64,000 nucleotides of DNA. Origin: Polycladomyces abyssicola. Its GTDB lineage: Bacteria > Bacillota > Bacilli > Thermoactinomycetales > JIR-001. Positions 26,177 to 36,269 of the stretch are shown piece by piece. The DNA lies in assembly GCF_018326425.1 (NCBI RefSeq), contig NZ_AP024601.1, positions 1,910,001 to 1,974,000 of the forward strand. Reading direction: 5' to 3'. Numbering within the stretch: the stretch's first letter is position 1; each line of letters opens with the position of its first letter. The notes below the pieces were generated by a model, which saw nothing but the letters and a program-made list of their open reading frames with translations, made no database searches and was not told the origin of the DNA. Made by a program: the position numbers and the translations under genes.

Positions 26177-27805
26177 TTATTCCGGCTTCCCTCCGGCAGA
26201 CGGCGGAGGATCGACGTTATTGTCCGCGTCTACCCACACATAGATGGTAGTGCCTGGTTTCATCCATGAACCGGGTGCTGGATATTGTTCATATATCTTT
26301 CCGTGAACACCAGGAAAATCCCAATAACGGACTTTCACATTTGGTAATCCACGAACCCTACTTTCAAATTTCCCTGTATAATCCGGTACCTGTACCATAC
26401 CTTCATTGGAAGCGACATACAAAGTAACCGGCGAGCCGGGCTTGACGGAAGTCCCGCTCGCCGGCTCCTGGTCGAAAACGACACCCGGTTCGACGCCTTC
26501 TTTGCTCTTTTTCTCGATTTGGGGTTTCAAACCGTGACTTTTTAACCACTCTACCGCTTCTTTACGGGGTTTGTTGGTCAAATCTTCCAACGTCACCGTC
26601 TGAGCGGTCGGTTGGTTTTTGTTCATCGCGTCCTGATCCTCACCTGCACTGGAGAAGAGGCTCCACAAGCTGGTGAATCCGAAGATGGTCAAGGCAATAA
26701 TGACGACCATGGTAAATAGTCCAAACAGAAGCTTTTGCCACCACGGCATGTTAGCCTGCATATTCTCCAGCCAGATGACGGTACGCTGCAAAACGGTCTT
26801 GTTTTGGTCAGCCGGTATATTGCGCAGGCGCTCCAAGCTGGCCATGGTATCCTCGCCCACCTGGGTAGATTGGCGCGGTTCCTCCGCTTTCGCCGCCGCT
26901 TCCACACGGGACAACGTGGCGATCGGTTTGGTATTTTCATCATCCTTTGTTTCAGCGCGCCAACGCGGTGTCTCCAACCGATCCGCATGGAAAGCGAATT
27001 TGAGCTCCTGCATCATCGCTTTGGCGGACGGGAAACGGTTTTGCGGATCTTTTTCTAGCGCCCGCATGATAATGTCGATCAATTGATCCGGAATGTCCGG
27101 ATTCCATTGCCGCGGATCCGGCACGGGCTCCTGCAGATGTTTGAGCGCGATGCCGATCGCCGAGTCACCGTCAAACGGCAATACGCCTGTCACCATCTCA
27201 TATAACACGATGCCCAACGAGTACAGATCGGATTTTTCACCGATCACACCCCCGCGCGCCTGCTCAGGGGAGAAATAATGCACCGAGCCCATCACCGAAC
27301 CGGTTTGCGTGATGGTTGACGAGGTGGCCGCACGGGCGATGCCGAAATCCGTCACTTTGGCTCGTCCGTTGGATCCCAGCAAAATGTTGTGCGGCTTGAT
27401 ATCCCGGTGAACAATCTGATTTTCGTGGGCGTGCGCCAGCGCATCGCAGATTTGGATTGCGATAGCAGCCGCTTCTTCCGGAGGCAAAGGGCCGTTCTCC
27501 AAAATAAACTCCTTCAACGTCGGCCCTTCCACATACTCCATCACGATATAGTGGGTGTGACCGTCCTTGCCCACGTCATACACGTTGACGACGTTGGGAT
27601 GCGACAAACTGGCCGCCGCCTGTGCTTCCCGGCTGAAACGACGGATGAACTCCGCGTCGTTGCTGAGCGACTCGTTCAGCACTTTGATGGCAACATACCG
27701 ATTCAACAAAAGGTCCTTCGCTTTATATACCACGGCCATTCCGCCACCGCCGACACGACTGATGACGTGGTAACGCCCACCCAGCTTTTTCCCTTCCATA
27801 TTCAT
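26177..27805 (-). CDS. prkC: PASTA-domain Ser/Thr kinase PrkC
   Basis: Membrane kinase that senses muropeptides and signals growth or germination. Of 542 residues, 1-275 form the kinase: Gly loop GGGGMA, Lys41, catalytic HRDIKPHN (133-140), DFG (153-155) and a Thr/Ser-rich activation loop (161-170). One membrane segment spans about 358-381. Outside it, one good PASTA repeat (about 404-466) and one divergent repeat (about 470-527) follow; B. subtilis PrkC has more. The ATG has GGAGGAG 9 nt upstream. It is 22 nt after prpC. Confidence 0.95.
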   Translation of the reverse strand: MNMEGKKLGGRYHVISRVGGGGMAVVYKAKDLLLNRYVAIKVLNESLSNDAEFIRRFSREAQAAASLSHPNVVNVYDVGKDGHTHYIVMEYVEGPTLKEFILENGPLPPEEAAAIAIQICDALAHAHENQIVHRDIKPHNILLGSNGRAKVTDFGIARAATSSTITQTGSVMGSVHYFSPEQARGGVIGEKSDLYSLGIVLYEMVTGVLPFDGDSAIGIALKHLQEPVPDPRQWNPDIPDQLIDIIMRALEKDPQNRFPSAKAMMQELKFAFHADRLETPRWRAETKDDENTKPIATLSRVEAAAKAEEPRQSTQVGEDTMASLERLRNIPADQNKTVLQRTVIWLENMQANMPWWQKLLFGLFTMVVIIALTIFGFTSLWSLFSSAGEDQDAMNKNQPTAQTVTLEDLTNKPRKEAVEWLKSHGLKPQIEKKSKEGVEPGVVFDQEPASGTSVKPGSPVTLYVASNEGMVQVPDYTGKFESRVRGLPNVKVRYWDFPGVHGKIYEQYPAPGSWMKPGTTIYVWVDADNNVDPPPSAGGKPE

Positions 27806-27827
27806 GTCACCCCGCTCCTCCTCCGAC

Positions 27828-28583
27828 CTATCCCGAATATGTTTTTCTCGCCCGGGTATTTTTCAGCAAGATCAAGGAAATATTATCCGTTCCCCCCGCT
27901 TCATTGGCCAATTGCACCAACCGATCGGCCTGTTGGTCCAACGTCATCCGGGAGGTCAACACCAACCCGATCTGGCGGACATCTACCATGCCGGTCAGAC
28001 CATCTGTACACATCAGCAAGGTGTCCCCCGGGTTCCACGGTGTCTCAATGATGTCCGCTTCCACTTCTTCATTGGTGCCCAACGATCGAATGATCACATT
28101 GCGCTGGGGATGATTCCGCGCTTCTTCCTCCGTGATTTGGCCGTGTTTTTTCAGGATGTTCACCAGCGAATGATCTTCCGTCAATTGATACAGGCCACCC
28201 CGATGGAGCAGATAGGCACGGCTGTCGCCAATGTGGGCGAGCACAATTTCACGTTTGGCGATGACGGCGGCAATGAGTGTAGTGCCCATCCCTTTGTATT
28301 TTTGCACTTCGTTCGCCAATTGGAAGACGCTTTGGTTGGCTTTTTGGACGGCCTCCAGGAGGCGTTGACGACGCTCCTCCACATCTGCCCTAGAAGAGAG
28401 TGTATCCAATTCCCGACGGATGATCTCGACGGCATGCCTGCTGGCTACGTCTCCGGCTTGATGACCGCCCATCCCGTCAGCAACCACTGCAACCAGAGCC
28501 CCTTTTTTTGTGCGAAACAGACCGATGCTGTCTTCGTTGTGCTTGCGCACCCGGCCTGTATCGGTCCGCCATGCCATCTTCAT
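27828..28583 (-). CDS. prpC: PP2C-type protein phosphatase
   Basis: Dephosphorylates PrkC and its targets. The 251-residue PPM-family enzyme has the metal-binding ADGMGGHQAGDVAS (about residues 36-49), GDSRAYLL, CTDGLT and DNISLILL. It precedes prkC, the standard phosphatase-kinase pair. The ATG has GGGG about 10 nt upstream. Confidence 0.95.
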   Translation of the reverse strand: MKMAWRTDTGRVRKHNEDSIGLFRTKKGALVAVVADGMGGHQAGDVASRHAVEIIRRELDTLSSRADVEERRQRLLEAVQKANQSVFQLANEVQKYKGMGTTLIAAVIAKREIVLAHIGDSRAYLLHRGGLYQLTEDHSLVNILKKHGQITEEEARNHPQRNVIIRSLGTNEEVEADIIETPWNPGDTLLMCTDGLTGMVDVRQIGLVLTSRMTLDQQADRLVQLANEAGGTDNISLILLKNTRARKTYSG

Positions 28584-28699
28584 CCCCGGTAACCCCTTTC
28601 CTCATCTACATGGAAAAACGCTCCCATTCATTGGATGGAAACGAGGATTCACCCGGCAAGGGTTCCTAAGCTCCCGCTTCCATTTTTGTTTTCTCTTGA

Positions 28700-29758
28700 T
28701 CAACTTGTTGTTGTGTTCTCCAGTTTTTCCAGATGCTTTGCCCTCAATTGTCCGCAGGCGGCTGCAATATCGCTGCCGTGTTCCCGGCGGATCGTCGCCG
28801 AAATTCCGTGGGATTCCAAAATGCGCTGAAAAGCGAATACCTGCTTGCGCGGCGTCCGTACATAATTCCGTTCCGGGACGTAATTGACCGGAATCAGGTT
28901 GACCAAACAATCAAGCCCCTGTAGCAACTCGGCCAGCTCATGCGCATGTTCGTCCCGGTCGTTCACACCCCCGATGAGAGCATACTCAAACGTGATCCGC
29001 CGCCCGGTTTTTTGCAGGTAATAACGACAGGCCTCCATCAGATCCGGCAACGGAAAGCGACGGTTGATCGGCATCAACTTGGATCGAAGTTCCGTATTCG
29101 GGGCGTGAAGCGAAACAGCCAAACGCACTTGCAAGCCTTCGTCGGCAAACCGGTAGATCTCCGGAATCACGCCGCTGGTGGAAACCGTGATGTGCCGTTG
29201 CCCGATGTTCAACCCTTTGGCATCATTGATCAAACGGACAAATTGCAGCGTCGCCTCATAATTTTCAAATGGCTCCCCCGACCCCATGACGACGACGGAA
29301 CGTACCCGTTCCCCTTCTTGGTCGAGGTATTGTTGGGCAGCGACCACTTGTGCGACGATTTCCCCCGCTTGCAGGTTTCGCTTCAATCCTCCCAATGTTG
29401 ATGCGCAAAACGTGCAACCGATCCGACACCCGACCTGGGTGGTGACGCAAACGCTGATCCCGTAATCATGGCGCATGATGACCGTTTCGATCGCATGCTG
29501 ATCCGGGAGCGCGAACAAAAATTTCACCGTTCCGTCCCGGGAAACCTGCGTCGTGATCGCATTCAACGGTTGGATCACAAAGGACTCGGCCAGACGCGAA
29601 CGTAAAACTTTGGGTAAGTTGGTCATCTCATCAAAGGATGTGGCTCTTTTTTGATATAACCATTCCATTACCTGAGTCCCGCGCCATTCGGGCAAATCGT
29701 GTTTGTGCATCCACGCCTTCCAGTCTTCGTGCGTCAGATCGTATGCAAAAGCATTCAT
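28700..29758 (-). CDS. rlmN: 23S rRNA/tRNA adenine-C2 methyltransferase
   Basis: Radical-SAM enzyme methylating A2503 of 23S rRNA and A37 of some tRNAs. The 352-residue protein has the cluster motif [11 protein letters not shown] (CX3CX2C) and the resolving cysteine in AAACGQL near the end. Of three nearby ATGs, the one at 29758 (NAFAYDL) has GGTGGGA at proper spacing. It has its own upstream promoter and is followed after 116 nt by prpC. Confidence 0.96.
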   Translation of the reverse strand: MNAFAYDLTHEDWKAWMHKHDLPEWRGTQVMEWLYQKRATSFDEMTNLPKVLRSRLAESFVIQPLNAITTQVSRDGTVKFLFALPDQHAIETVIMRHDYGISVCVTTQVGCRIGCTFCASTLGGLKRNLQAGEIVAQVVAAQQYLDQEGERVRSVVVMGSGEPFENYEATLQFVRLINDAKGLNIGQRHITVSTSGVIPEIYRFADEGLQVRLAVSLHAPNTELRSKLMPINRRFPLPDLMEACRYYLQKTGRRITFEYALIGGVNDRDEHAHELAELLQGLDCLVNLIPVNYVPERNYVRTPRKQVFAFQRILESHGISATIRREHGSDIAAACGQLRAKHLEKLENTTTS

Positions 29759-29812
29759 GTTCATTCCCACCATTTTTGGATTCCATACAAAAAATCATTC
29801 AAAACAATCCTC

Positions 29813-29841
29813 ATTATATCAAGCTTTCGCGAAGGTGAAAA
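29813..29841 (-). promoter_or_regulatory. rlmN promoter
   Basis: On the minus strand TTTTCA (29841-29836), 17 nt, TATAAT (29818-29813), about 55 nt upstream of the rlmN start. The -10 box is a perfect consensus. Confidence 0.7.
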
Positions 29842-30000
29842 GTCAGCGCACGCAAACCCGCATGTAATAACCGGTATGTGTCCTTCAACCGGCAAAAATG
29901 AACACTATGTTGACATTTGTTCAGGGCACAACAGCAAACGAGATCCACAGACGAAATGTTTCGCGCATTTTGAAGTAGAAATCACAAGACAGACCGCCCG

Positions 30001-31173
30001 TCATTTGGCATCCAACCCGACTCGCCGGATTTCCACCTGATACGTTAAATCAATCTGAGCGTTTGGGTATTGCTTTTTCCAATTGAGTGATTTCCAAATA
30101 TCTGGATGAAAAGCGCGCATTTTATTGCCAAAACCAAACACATCCGTTTTCCATTCCTTTTGTGTTTTTCGCAACACCATATTTCCCATCCGTTCATACC
30201 ATTGCCCCACTGATTTTTCCAACTTCTCAACATTGCCGTCTGCGCTAAGATCGATCGGACACGTTTTTTCCGTAATCTCCCCGTAGACACGATTACGGAC
30301 GTGGATTCGGACAGTGCTGTTCGTTTTGTTGATTTGATATTTGGTTTTCACCTGGTCCGGCTTAAACACGATTTCCCCTTTTCCATCGGGACAGGGAACT
30401 CTGACGGGATCGCCTGATTTGGATTCTCTGGCTTGCAATAAGATCACGCTTTCTTGTGTATTGAGTGTGCCTACCATTTTGTCCTTTTTGAACAAAGCCA
30501 GCCCCAGCCATCGCACCGTGTCCTGCTCGGCTTTGATATAGTTCATATATGGATCAAACGCGGGGTTGTACAAAGCCTTGTACAGTCTCCCAAGTGAAAC
30601 GTCGGCCATGCTGCCGTCTCTGACTCCGTTATCCACCATGTCCATGATATATACAGTGGGAACTTGTTCTAATTTGGTTTTCACCTGCAACACAGATTGA
30701 GCCTCCCCTTTCACGACCAGGGGCCAGAGTCGTCTGCGGATGGCCGGCTGCCGTCGCAAACTGTCCATCAACGGCCAAATCCCTTTTTTCGCCACCTTTT
30801 CTCCGATTAAGACCAAACGTGCATGACCGAGAAACACCTCTTGGTTCGTCTGGTTTTGAATATCATTCATCGCTTCCATGAGCGTTTTCCCTTTTCCGGT
30901 TAACATCTGCACGGCTTCTTCTCCCCCTCCACCGCCTCCACCGACACCGAAAATCTTGATGGGATTGGGCACTTGGACGGAGACTTTGTATCCCGTTGGA
31001 TCCTGATCGACCGCCAGCGCGACGACCGATGTCCGTTCCTCAATTTCACGCTGGTCCCAACACCCCGTCAGTAATGCCACCAACAATATCCATGCCATCA
31101 TACCGTGAAACAGTCGAAGTGGACCGAAGTACTTGGTTGATTTCCACGACTGATGATCATGAAGACGCCACAT
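30001..31173 (-). CDS. Germinant receptor lipoprotein, Ger(x)C family
   Basis: C subunit of a spore germinant receptor, anchored in the spore inner membrane. The 390-residue protein has a basic/hydrophobic N-terminus and lipobox LLTGC with Cys38 as the acylated residue, then the GerC domains; WDQREIEE directly after the Cys is typical. An unusual run of eight Gly (about residue 78) lies in a loop. It overlaps gerB by 17 nt, so the trio is co-translated. The start with GGGGGG upstream leaves a long n-region. Confidence 0.93.
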   Translation of the reverse strand: MWRLHDHQSWKSTKYFGPLRLFHGMMAWILLVALLTGCWDQREIEERTSVVALAVDQDPTGYKVSVQVPNPIKIFGVGGGGGGGEEAVQMLTGKGKTLMEAMNDIQNQTNQEVFLGHARLVLIGEKVAKKGIWPLMDSLRRQPAIRRRLWPLVVKGEAQSVLQVKTKLEQVPTVYIMDMVDNGVRDGSMADVSLGRLYKALYNPAFDPYMNYIKAEQDTVRWLGLALFKKDKMVGTLNTQESVILLQARESKSGDPVRVPCPDGKGEIVFKPDQVKTKYQINKTNSTVRIHVRNRVYGEITEKTCPIDLSADGNVEKLEKSVGQWYERMGNMVLRKTQKEWKTDVFGFGNKMRAFHPDIWKSLNWKKQYPNAQIDLTYQVEIRRVGLDAK

Positions 31174-32314
31174 CCTCGGTCCCCCCTTTGATCTTGCGAA
31201 TGACGGCGATGATCAACAAAAACGCGGAAACAAGAACGGCGTATCCAACCAATACGATTCCGATCCAATCCCGTATGAGAAACGCCGTTTTCATATCAGG
31301 TGGCCACACTGCGATCACATACAAGACGGGTAAGCATCCCAAGGCGATCCATTTGCGATACCGATCCGGCCACCGAAACGCCACCATCGTCGTATTGATG
31401 GCCGTATTGAGGTTGATGATCAAAGTGGTGAACACAGCGACCATCCAGACGGTGATGATCGCTGATTCCAACCGTTCCAAAATATTACCGGGAATACTTG
31501 CCACCTTGATCAATTCATACGTAGGCCAGGTCATACGCACCAATTCAAACGGGCCGAAAGTGGCGAGCGAAGCCATGAAGGTGGTCCAATATAATACCGT
31601 CACAACAGCGATACCTGTCATATGTCCGATCATCGCTTTTTGGGGCTGTTGGTAATCGGGCATATAGTTGAGCACAAGCTCAAATCCGGCAAATGCGAAA
31701 AAGCTGGTCAACAATCCACGTAGCAATTGTTGCGGCCCAACTTGAAACAGCGGAAGCAGGTTTTCCAATTCACCTCGCTGTAACCAGGCAAAGAAGTTCA
31801 ACACAAACGGAACGAACAAAAATGGTAACAAAAACTCGTTGAAACGTGCGATTACTTCCGTTCGTTGGGCTGCAACAACAGCTCCCACCGCGATCATGGT
31901 AAAAATGATGATTTGAAGGGGTGTTCGTTGCAAAACCGTGGCGACCAGACCCTCGCCAAAAAGGCGGCTGACCAAGGCGGACGTCAACAGCCAGAGCAGA
32001 ACGCTGATCACGATCAACGGAGCCGACATGATTTTCCCCAACCAAGGAGCCCGCTTGCTGCCGAGAATGCGGGGAATGTACTGGACAAAGTGCTGATCAG
32101 GAAACCGCAGTCCCAATTTCGTAACAAAAAATGTCCCCAAGGCGACCAACAGTCCACCCATCGGGAAGATCCACACTCCATCCGGTCCCGCATCTTTGGC
32201 GACACTCTGCGGCATGGAGAGCACCCCAACCCCGATCATAGCAGACGTGATCAAGGCGAAAGCTTGATAAGTGGAAACCGACTTTTGCGTCATTTGCTTG
32301 GATGACGAGTTCAA
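31157..32314 (-). CDS. Germinant receptor permease, GerB/GerKB family
   Basis: B subunit, a 385-residue APC-superfamily protein with about ten membrane segments, thought to bind the germinant. Family traits are ALITSAMIGVGVLSMPQ near the N-terminus and SFFAFAGFE in the middle. A TTG start at 32314 overlaps the gerA stop (TTGA) and has GGAGG 9 nt upstream, inside the gerA end. Which amino acid or sugar it senses cannot be told from sequence. Confidence 0.93.
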   Translation of the reverse strand: MNSSSKQMTQKSVSTYQAFALITSAMIGVGVLSMPQSVAKDAGPDGVWIFPMGGLLVALGTFFVTKLGLRFPDQHFVQYIPRILGSKRAPWLGKIMSAPLIVISVLLWLLTSALVSRLFGEGLVATVLQRTPLQIIIFTMIAVGAVVAAQRTEVIARFNEFLLPFLFVPFVLNFFAWLQRGELENLLPLFQVGPQQLLRGLLTSFFAFAGFELVLNYMPDYQQPQKAMIGHMTGIAVVTVLYWTTFMASLATFGPFELVRMTWPTYELIKVASIPGNILERLESAIITVWMVAVFTTLIINLNTAINTTMVAFRWPDRYRKWIALGCLPVLYVIAVWPPDMKTAFLIRDWIGIVLVGYAVLVSAFLLIIAVIRKIKGGTEDVASS

Positions 32315-33900
32315 GTCGTGTTCCCTCCTTCCTCTTGTCGCTGCGTATCTCCTGGCTTCATCAATTTGGGCCGATCCTTCATCCATTGCCACGGTACCCG
32401 GATTAATGTGTCTTTCATATCTGTCCAGTTGACCGGGGAAAACGGAGCCAAATAGGGCACCCCGAACGACTTCAATTGCACCAGGTGTAACAATATGAGC
32501 ATCAACGCAAGCGTGATGCCGTACAACCCCAGTGTGGCCGCCACGATCATCAGCGGAAAGCGGATCAGACGGAGTGAGATAGCCGCGTTGTAATAGGGGT
32601 TGGCGTACGAACTGATCGTCGTCAACCCGACGATGATCACCATTGCTGGACTGACGAGCCCTGCTGACACCGCCGCATCCCCGATCACTAAAGCCCCCAC
32701 GATCCCAATCGTCGGACCGATGGGGCCCGGCAGGCGGATACTCGCCTCCCGTAACACCTCTACACTGGTCTCCATGATCAGCGCTTCGACGATGGAAGGG
32801 AATGGCACCGTCGCCCTACCCGCGGCCATTGCGATCGCCAATTTGGACGGGATCATCTCCGGGTGAAACGAAACGAACGCAATATAAAGCGCAGGTAACA
32901 ACATCGCGATAAACAAACTCAGCAAACGGATCATCCGCAAAAAGGATGTAATTAAGTATCGCTCATAATAGTCTTCGGGACTGTAATAGAACTGGGTAAA
33001 CACCGCAGGTGCGATCAACGTGTTGGGTGTTCCGTCAACCAAAATGGCCACTTTTCCTTCCAGCAAATGACCTACGACCGCATCGGGGCGTTCGGTGTTT
33101 TGCAACTGGGGAAACGGTGTCCAGATCTGGTCTTGAATCAGCTCCTCGATATATCCCGATTCCAGCACACCGTCAATTTGAATGTTTTGTATTCGTTTCT
33201 CCACTTCTTGTACAACTTTGGGATCCGCCACTCCCTCGATGTAGAAAAGGGAGACATTGGTTTTTGTCCGTTTACCGACCATGTAGTTTTTTAACCGCAA
33301 ATCGGGATCTTTCAACCGCCGGCGAATCATCGAGGTGTTGATGCGGATCGTTTCCGTCAGCCCTTCACGCGGACCGCGAATCACCGCTTCCGCCCGTGGT
33401 TCGCTGACACCGCGCTTTTCCCATCCGCGCGTGCCGATGATCAAGCCGGTGTCGGATCCGTCCACAAACAAAATCGTATCGCCCGATAACAAGCCGTTGA
33501 CGATCTCCTGCATTTTGGTCGATTGCTTCATCTCACCGGTTTGCACCAGGCTCTCATTGACCATCTGCCATAAGTCCGTTTTGACCTTTAATCGTTCCCC
33601 TTCCACCATTAACGGATGAAGTATGAACTGATCGACAATGGCCATGTTGACCAGACCATCGATGTACAAAACAGCTGCTTTGCGGTCAGGTGCGTATTGA
33701 ATGGTGAACACGCGTGAGATGACGTCCGCACTGTCCCCCAACAATTTGACGAGGTAGTGGGCGTTTTTCTCCGCATCCGCCGTGACGGCGGTATCATCCA
33801 CCCGCTCCTTCACCTTTTGCTCCGCTTGCTGCTCCAGTTTTTCCACTTTTTTGCGCGCTCGTTTGCGTGTCCATCTGTTTCCCTGTTGTTCCATGATCAT
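32311..33900 (-). CDS. Germinant receptor subunit, GerA family
   Basis: A subunit of the receptor and probable ion-channel former. The 529-residue protein has a charged Lys/Glu-rich N-terminus, two soluble domains with the family block DGSDTGLIIGTRGWEKR, the PF(P)Q...ERPD loop, and 4-5 membrane segments in the last 200 residues. ATGs at 33900 and 33894 are both possible; a weak AAGAG site favours 33900. It is the first gene of gerA-gerB-gerC. A sigma-G promoter is expected in 33901-33945 but I see no clear match. Confidence 0.93.
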   Translation of the reverse strand: MIMEQQGNRWTRKRARKKVEKLEQQAEQKVKERVDDTAVTADAEKNAHYLVKLLGDSADVISRVFTIQYAPDRKAAVLYIDGLVNMAIVDQFILHPLMVEGERLKVKTDLWQMVNESLVQTGEMKQSTKMQEIVNGLLSGDTILFVDGSDTGLIIGTRGWEKRGVSEPRAEAVIRGPREGLTETIRINTSMIRRRLKDPDLRLKNYMVGKRTKTNVSLFYIEGVADPKVVQEVEKRIQNIQIDGVLESGYIEELIQDQIWTPFPQLQNTERPDAVVGHLLEGKVAILVDGTPNTLIAPAVFTQFYYSPEDYYERYLITSFLRMIRLLSLFIAMLLPALYIAFVSFHPEMIPSKLAIAMAAGRATVPFPSIVEALIMETSVEVLREASIRLPGPIGPTIGIVGALVIGDAAVSAGLVSPAMVIIVGLTTISSYANPYYNAAISLRLIRFPLMIVAATLGLYGITLALMLILLHLVQLKSFGVPYLAPFSPVNWTDMKDTLIRVPWQWMKDRPKLMKPGDTQRQEEGGNTT

Positions 33901-33944
33901 CACCACTCTTAACATCCCCGCCTGCCAATAAAACCATACCAAGG

Positions 33945-33974
33945 AAAAAAGAAGACCTGATGCTAGGCATCAGG
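33945..33974 (-). terminator. Terminator between the GAF gene and gerA
   Basis: An 8-bp stem (33956-33963 with 33967-33974) followed on the minus strand by TCTTC and six T. It separates the germination operon from the gene upstream. Confidence 0.85.
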
Positions 33975-34025
33975 TCAACGTCTTGCAATTTCCAATCATC
34001 AGTCAAAAATGGAAATATCAATCCA

Positions 34026-34856
34026 TTATGTTTGTACCACCAACGTTTCATGATTTTTGGTTTCTTTTTTCGAGTGCCCCCATGGGGAACCGTACAATTC
34101 CAGATGTAATAAGGGCGCCAAAACATTGGCAAATGCCTGCAGATATATTTTTTCTGCATCCGAGTACGTTTTCTGCTCATCTCCCGTTACGCTGAGGATG
34201 CCGATGACCCGCTCTCCTGTCTTGATTGGCACGCAAATCAGGGAATGATACACTTTTTGCGCTTTGGGATGCGCTTTGAATCGGTTGCCTGGTGCGTGGA
34301 TGTCGCCGGAAAAATAGACCTCGCCTGTACGGTATGTATACCCTGCTGCCGAATCGTCGATGGGCAACCGCAGCTTCTTCATGCCCTCCGGTGTGTGAGC
34401 CGCGGCTTCATGCACCTTGAGTGTGCCGTCACCAGCGGAGACAAACACGCACACACGCGGGTTGTTGGCCTTATTCACGGTCATGACGGCGACGAGTTGA
34501 GAGAGAAAATACGTATAGATGGCTCTTCGCTGGCGTTCAAAATCCTCCTGGGAACCGTAAAGAACAGCAGTAATTTCCTCGGAAAGCGTTTTTACCGATT
34601 CGATCACCATCTGGGAACGCTTGTATTCGTAGGACATGCGTTCGTTGGTTTGCTTCAATTCATGGAGCGTTTTATTCGGTTCGATTACAATTCCCCAGAG
34701 TGCAATCCGGTCTCCTTTTTTGGCCCGCCATACGAACACGACTGCCATCGTGATCATCAACACGAGCATGCCGTAGGTCAGTAACGGATTGCTGATGATC
34801 ACCTTCGCTATCAATTCCAGATCCATGTCCACCGTCTGTTTCACCACCTTTTTCAT
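34026..34856 (-). CDS. Membrane-anchored GAF-domain protein
   Basis: Up to 276 residues: one N-terminal membrane segment (about 23-44), a coiled linker (about 60-105) and a GAF domain (about 105-255) with SAAGYTYRTGEVYFSGD and ICVPIKTGERVIGILSV. It has no kinase, cyclase or HTH output, so it is a sensor or scaffold of unknown ligand. The start is uncertain: the ATG at 34856 directly follows a terminator T-run with no ribosome site, and a GTG at 34832 (DMDLELIAK) with AGGTGG upstream is the alternative. It lies between rsmB and gerA, each side closed by a terminator. Confidence 0.75.
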   Translation of the reverse strand: MKKVVKQTVDMDLELIAKVIISNPLLTYGMLVLMITMAVVFVWRAKKGDRIALWGIVIEPNKTLHELKQTNERMSYEYKRSQMVIESVKTLSEEITAVLYGSQEDFERQRRAIYTYFLSQLVAVMTVNKANNPRVCVFVSAGDGTLKVHEAAAHTPEGMKKLRLPIDDSAAGYTYRTGEVYFSGDIHAPGNRFKAHPKAQKVYHSLICVPIKTGERVIGILSVTGDEQKTYSDAEKIYLQAFANVLAPLLHLELYGSPWGHSKKETKNHETLVVQT

Positions 34857-34857
34857 C

Positions 34858-34896
34858 AAAAATCGCCGGCAGGACCCGGAAGCCGCCCACCGGCGA
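34858..34896 (-). terminator. rsmB terminator
   Basis: A 7-bp stem (34863-34869 with 34890-34896) followed on the minus strand by five T, ending the def-fmt-rsmB run. Confidence 0.7.
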
Positions 34897-34907
34897 CAAG
34901 CTGGTCT

Positions 34908-36269
34908 CTATTTTTGTTTTATCATGCGGGCGATGAAAAAACCATCCGTGTCCAACTGATGCGGCAACAATTTGACCATCCCCGCCTCCACCCAACAGTG
35001 CTCAACCACCGTCTCCGGTAACAATTGCGGCAATTGTGCATCCGCACGAAATTCGGGATGGCGTGCAAGAAACGATCGCACCTGCTCCTCGTTTTCCCGC
35101 GGCTCCAATGTACATGTGCTGTAGACCAATACTCCGCCTGGCCGGACCATTCGACTCACCGCATCCAGCAACTCCCGCTGCAGAGCGATCAGCGGCTCGA
35201 TGTTTTCGGCTTCTTTGCTCCACTTGATATCCGGTTTGCGGCGAATCACGCCCAAGCCGGAACAAGGCGCATCCAGCAGAACAAAATCAAACGCTGGTTC
35301 AGCAACTTCCAACTTCCTGGCATCCGCTTGTCGGGCTTCGATGATCGAAATGCCGAGCCTTGCAGCATGATCACGGATTAAATCCACTTTATGCGCATGT
35401 ATATCGCATGCAAGAATGTGGCCGCGATTGTCCATCAACTCGGCCAAGTGAGTTGTTTTGCCTCCCGGAGCCGCACAAGCGTCCAACCCACGCCAACCCG
35501 ATCGGGGGGCCACCACCTCGGCCACCAGCATGGAAGCTTCATCCTGGATCGTGAAATGACCCTCCTCAAATCCGGGCAAACGGGCGGGACTGCCCCCGCC
35601 TCGGTAACGGATTGCCTGCGTGGAAACAGGGGAAGGTTCCACTGTCGCCTCCGGTCGGACCTCCTTCAGTCGTTTCAGAACCGTGTCCCGGTCCGCTTTC
35701 AGTCGATTGACGCGCAGTCCTGCAGCGGGAGGGCGATTATTGGCTTCCAAAATCGCGGTGGCAGTCGGTTCGCCATATACGTCGATCATCCGCCGAACCA
35801 ACCATTCCGGATGAGAGGTGGTGATCGCCAGACGTTCAACCGTCGGCATGGACGTTGGCGGTTCAGGAACGGACGGTTGGCGCAGCAACGCCCGCAGTAC
35901 ACCGTTGACCAAGCCACTGACCCCGCGATGCCCCCGTTTTTTGGCGATCTCCACCGTTTCGTGTACGGCTGCCCTGGCGGGAATCCGATCCAGATACACC
36001 AATTGATAAACACCCATCCGCAATAGCTGACGCACCCACGGCTGGAGTGAATCCACCCCTTTTTTCACCAGTGAATCCAGCAGCCAGTCCAATGTTTTTT
36101 GCCGCTGAATGGTTCCGTATACCAGTTCAGTGGCCAAGCCGCGGTCACGCATTGACAAATCCGCCTCATCCAACTCATGATCCAACACCAGGTTGCTGTA
36201 GGCATCGCGTGTTTCCACCGCGATCAGCACATCCAACGCCACTTCCCTGGCAGATTTGCGCCGTTTCAT
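34908..36269 (-). CDS. rsmB: 16S rRNA (cytosine967-C5)-methyltransferase
   Basis: Methylates C967 of 16S rRNA. The 453-residue protein has an N-terminal NusB-like RNA-binding domain (about 1-140) and a C-terminal NOL1/NOP2/Sun domain with SAM loop [15 protein letters not shown], the DAPCSGLG catalytic motif and the second cysteine in STCTL. It overlaps fmt by 4 nt (ATGA). Confidence 0.96.
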   Translation of the reverse strand: MKRRKSAREVALDVLIAVETRDAYSNLVLDHELDEADLSMRDRGLATELVYGTIQRQKTLDWLLDSLVKKGVDSLQPWVRQLLRMGVYQLVYLDRIPARAAVHETVEIAKKRGHRGVSGLVNGVLRALLRQPSVPEPPTSMPTVERLAITTSHPEWLVRRMIDVYGEPTATAILEANNRPPAAGLRVNRLKADRDTVLKRLKEVRPEATVEPSPVSTQAIRYRGGGSPARLPGFEEGHFTIQDEASMLVAEVVAPRSGWRGLDACAAPGGKTTHLAELMDNRGHILACDIHAHKVDLIRDHAARLGISIIEARQADARKLEVAEPAFDFVLLDAPCSGLGVIRRKPDIKWSKEAENIEPLIALQRELLDAVSRMVRPGGVLVYSTCTLEPRENEEQVRSFLARHPEFRADAQLPQLLPETVVEHCWVEAGMVKLLPHQLDTDGFFIARMIKQK

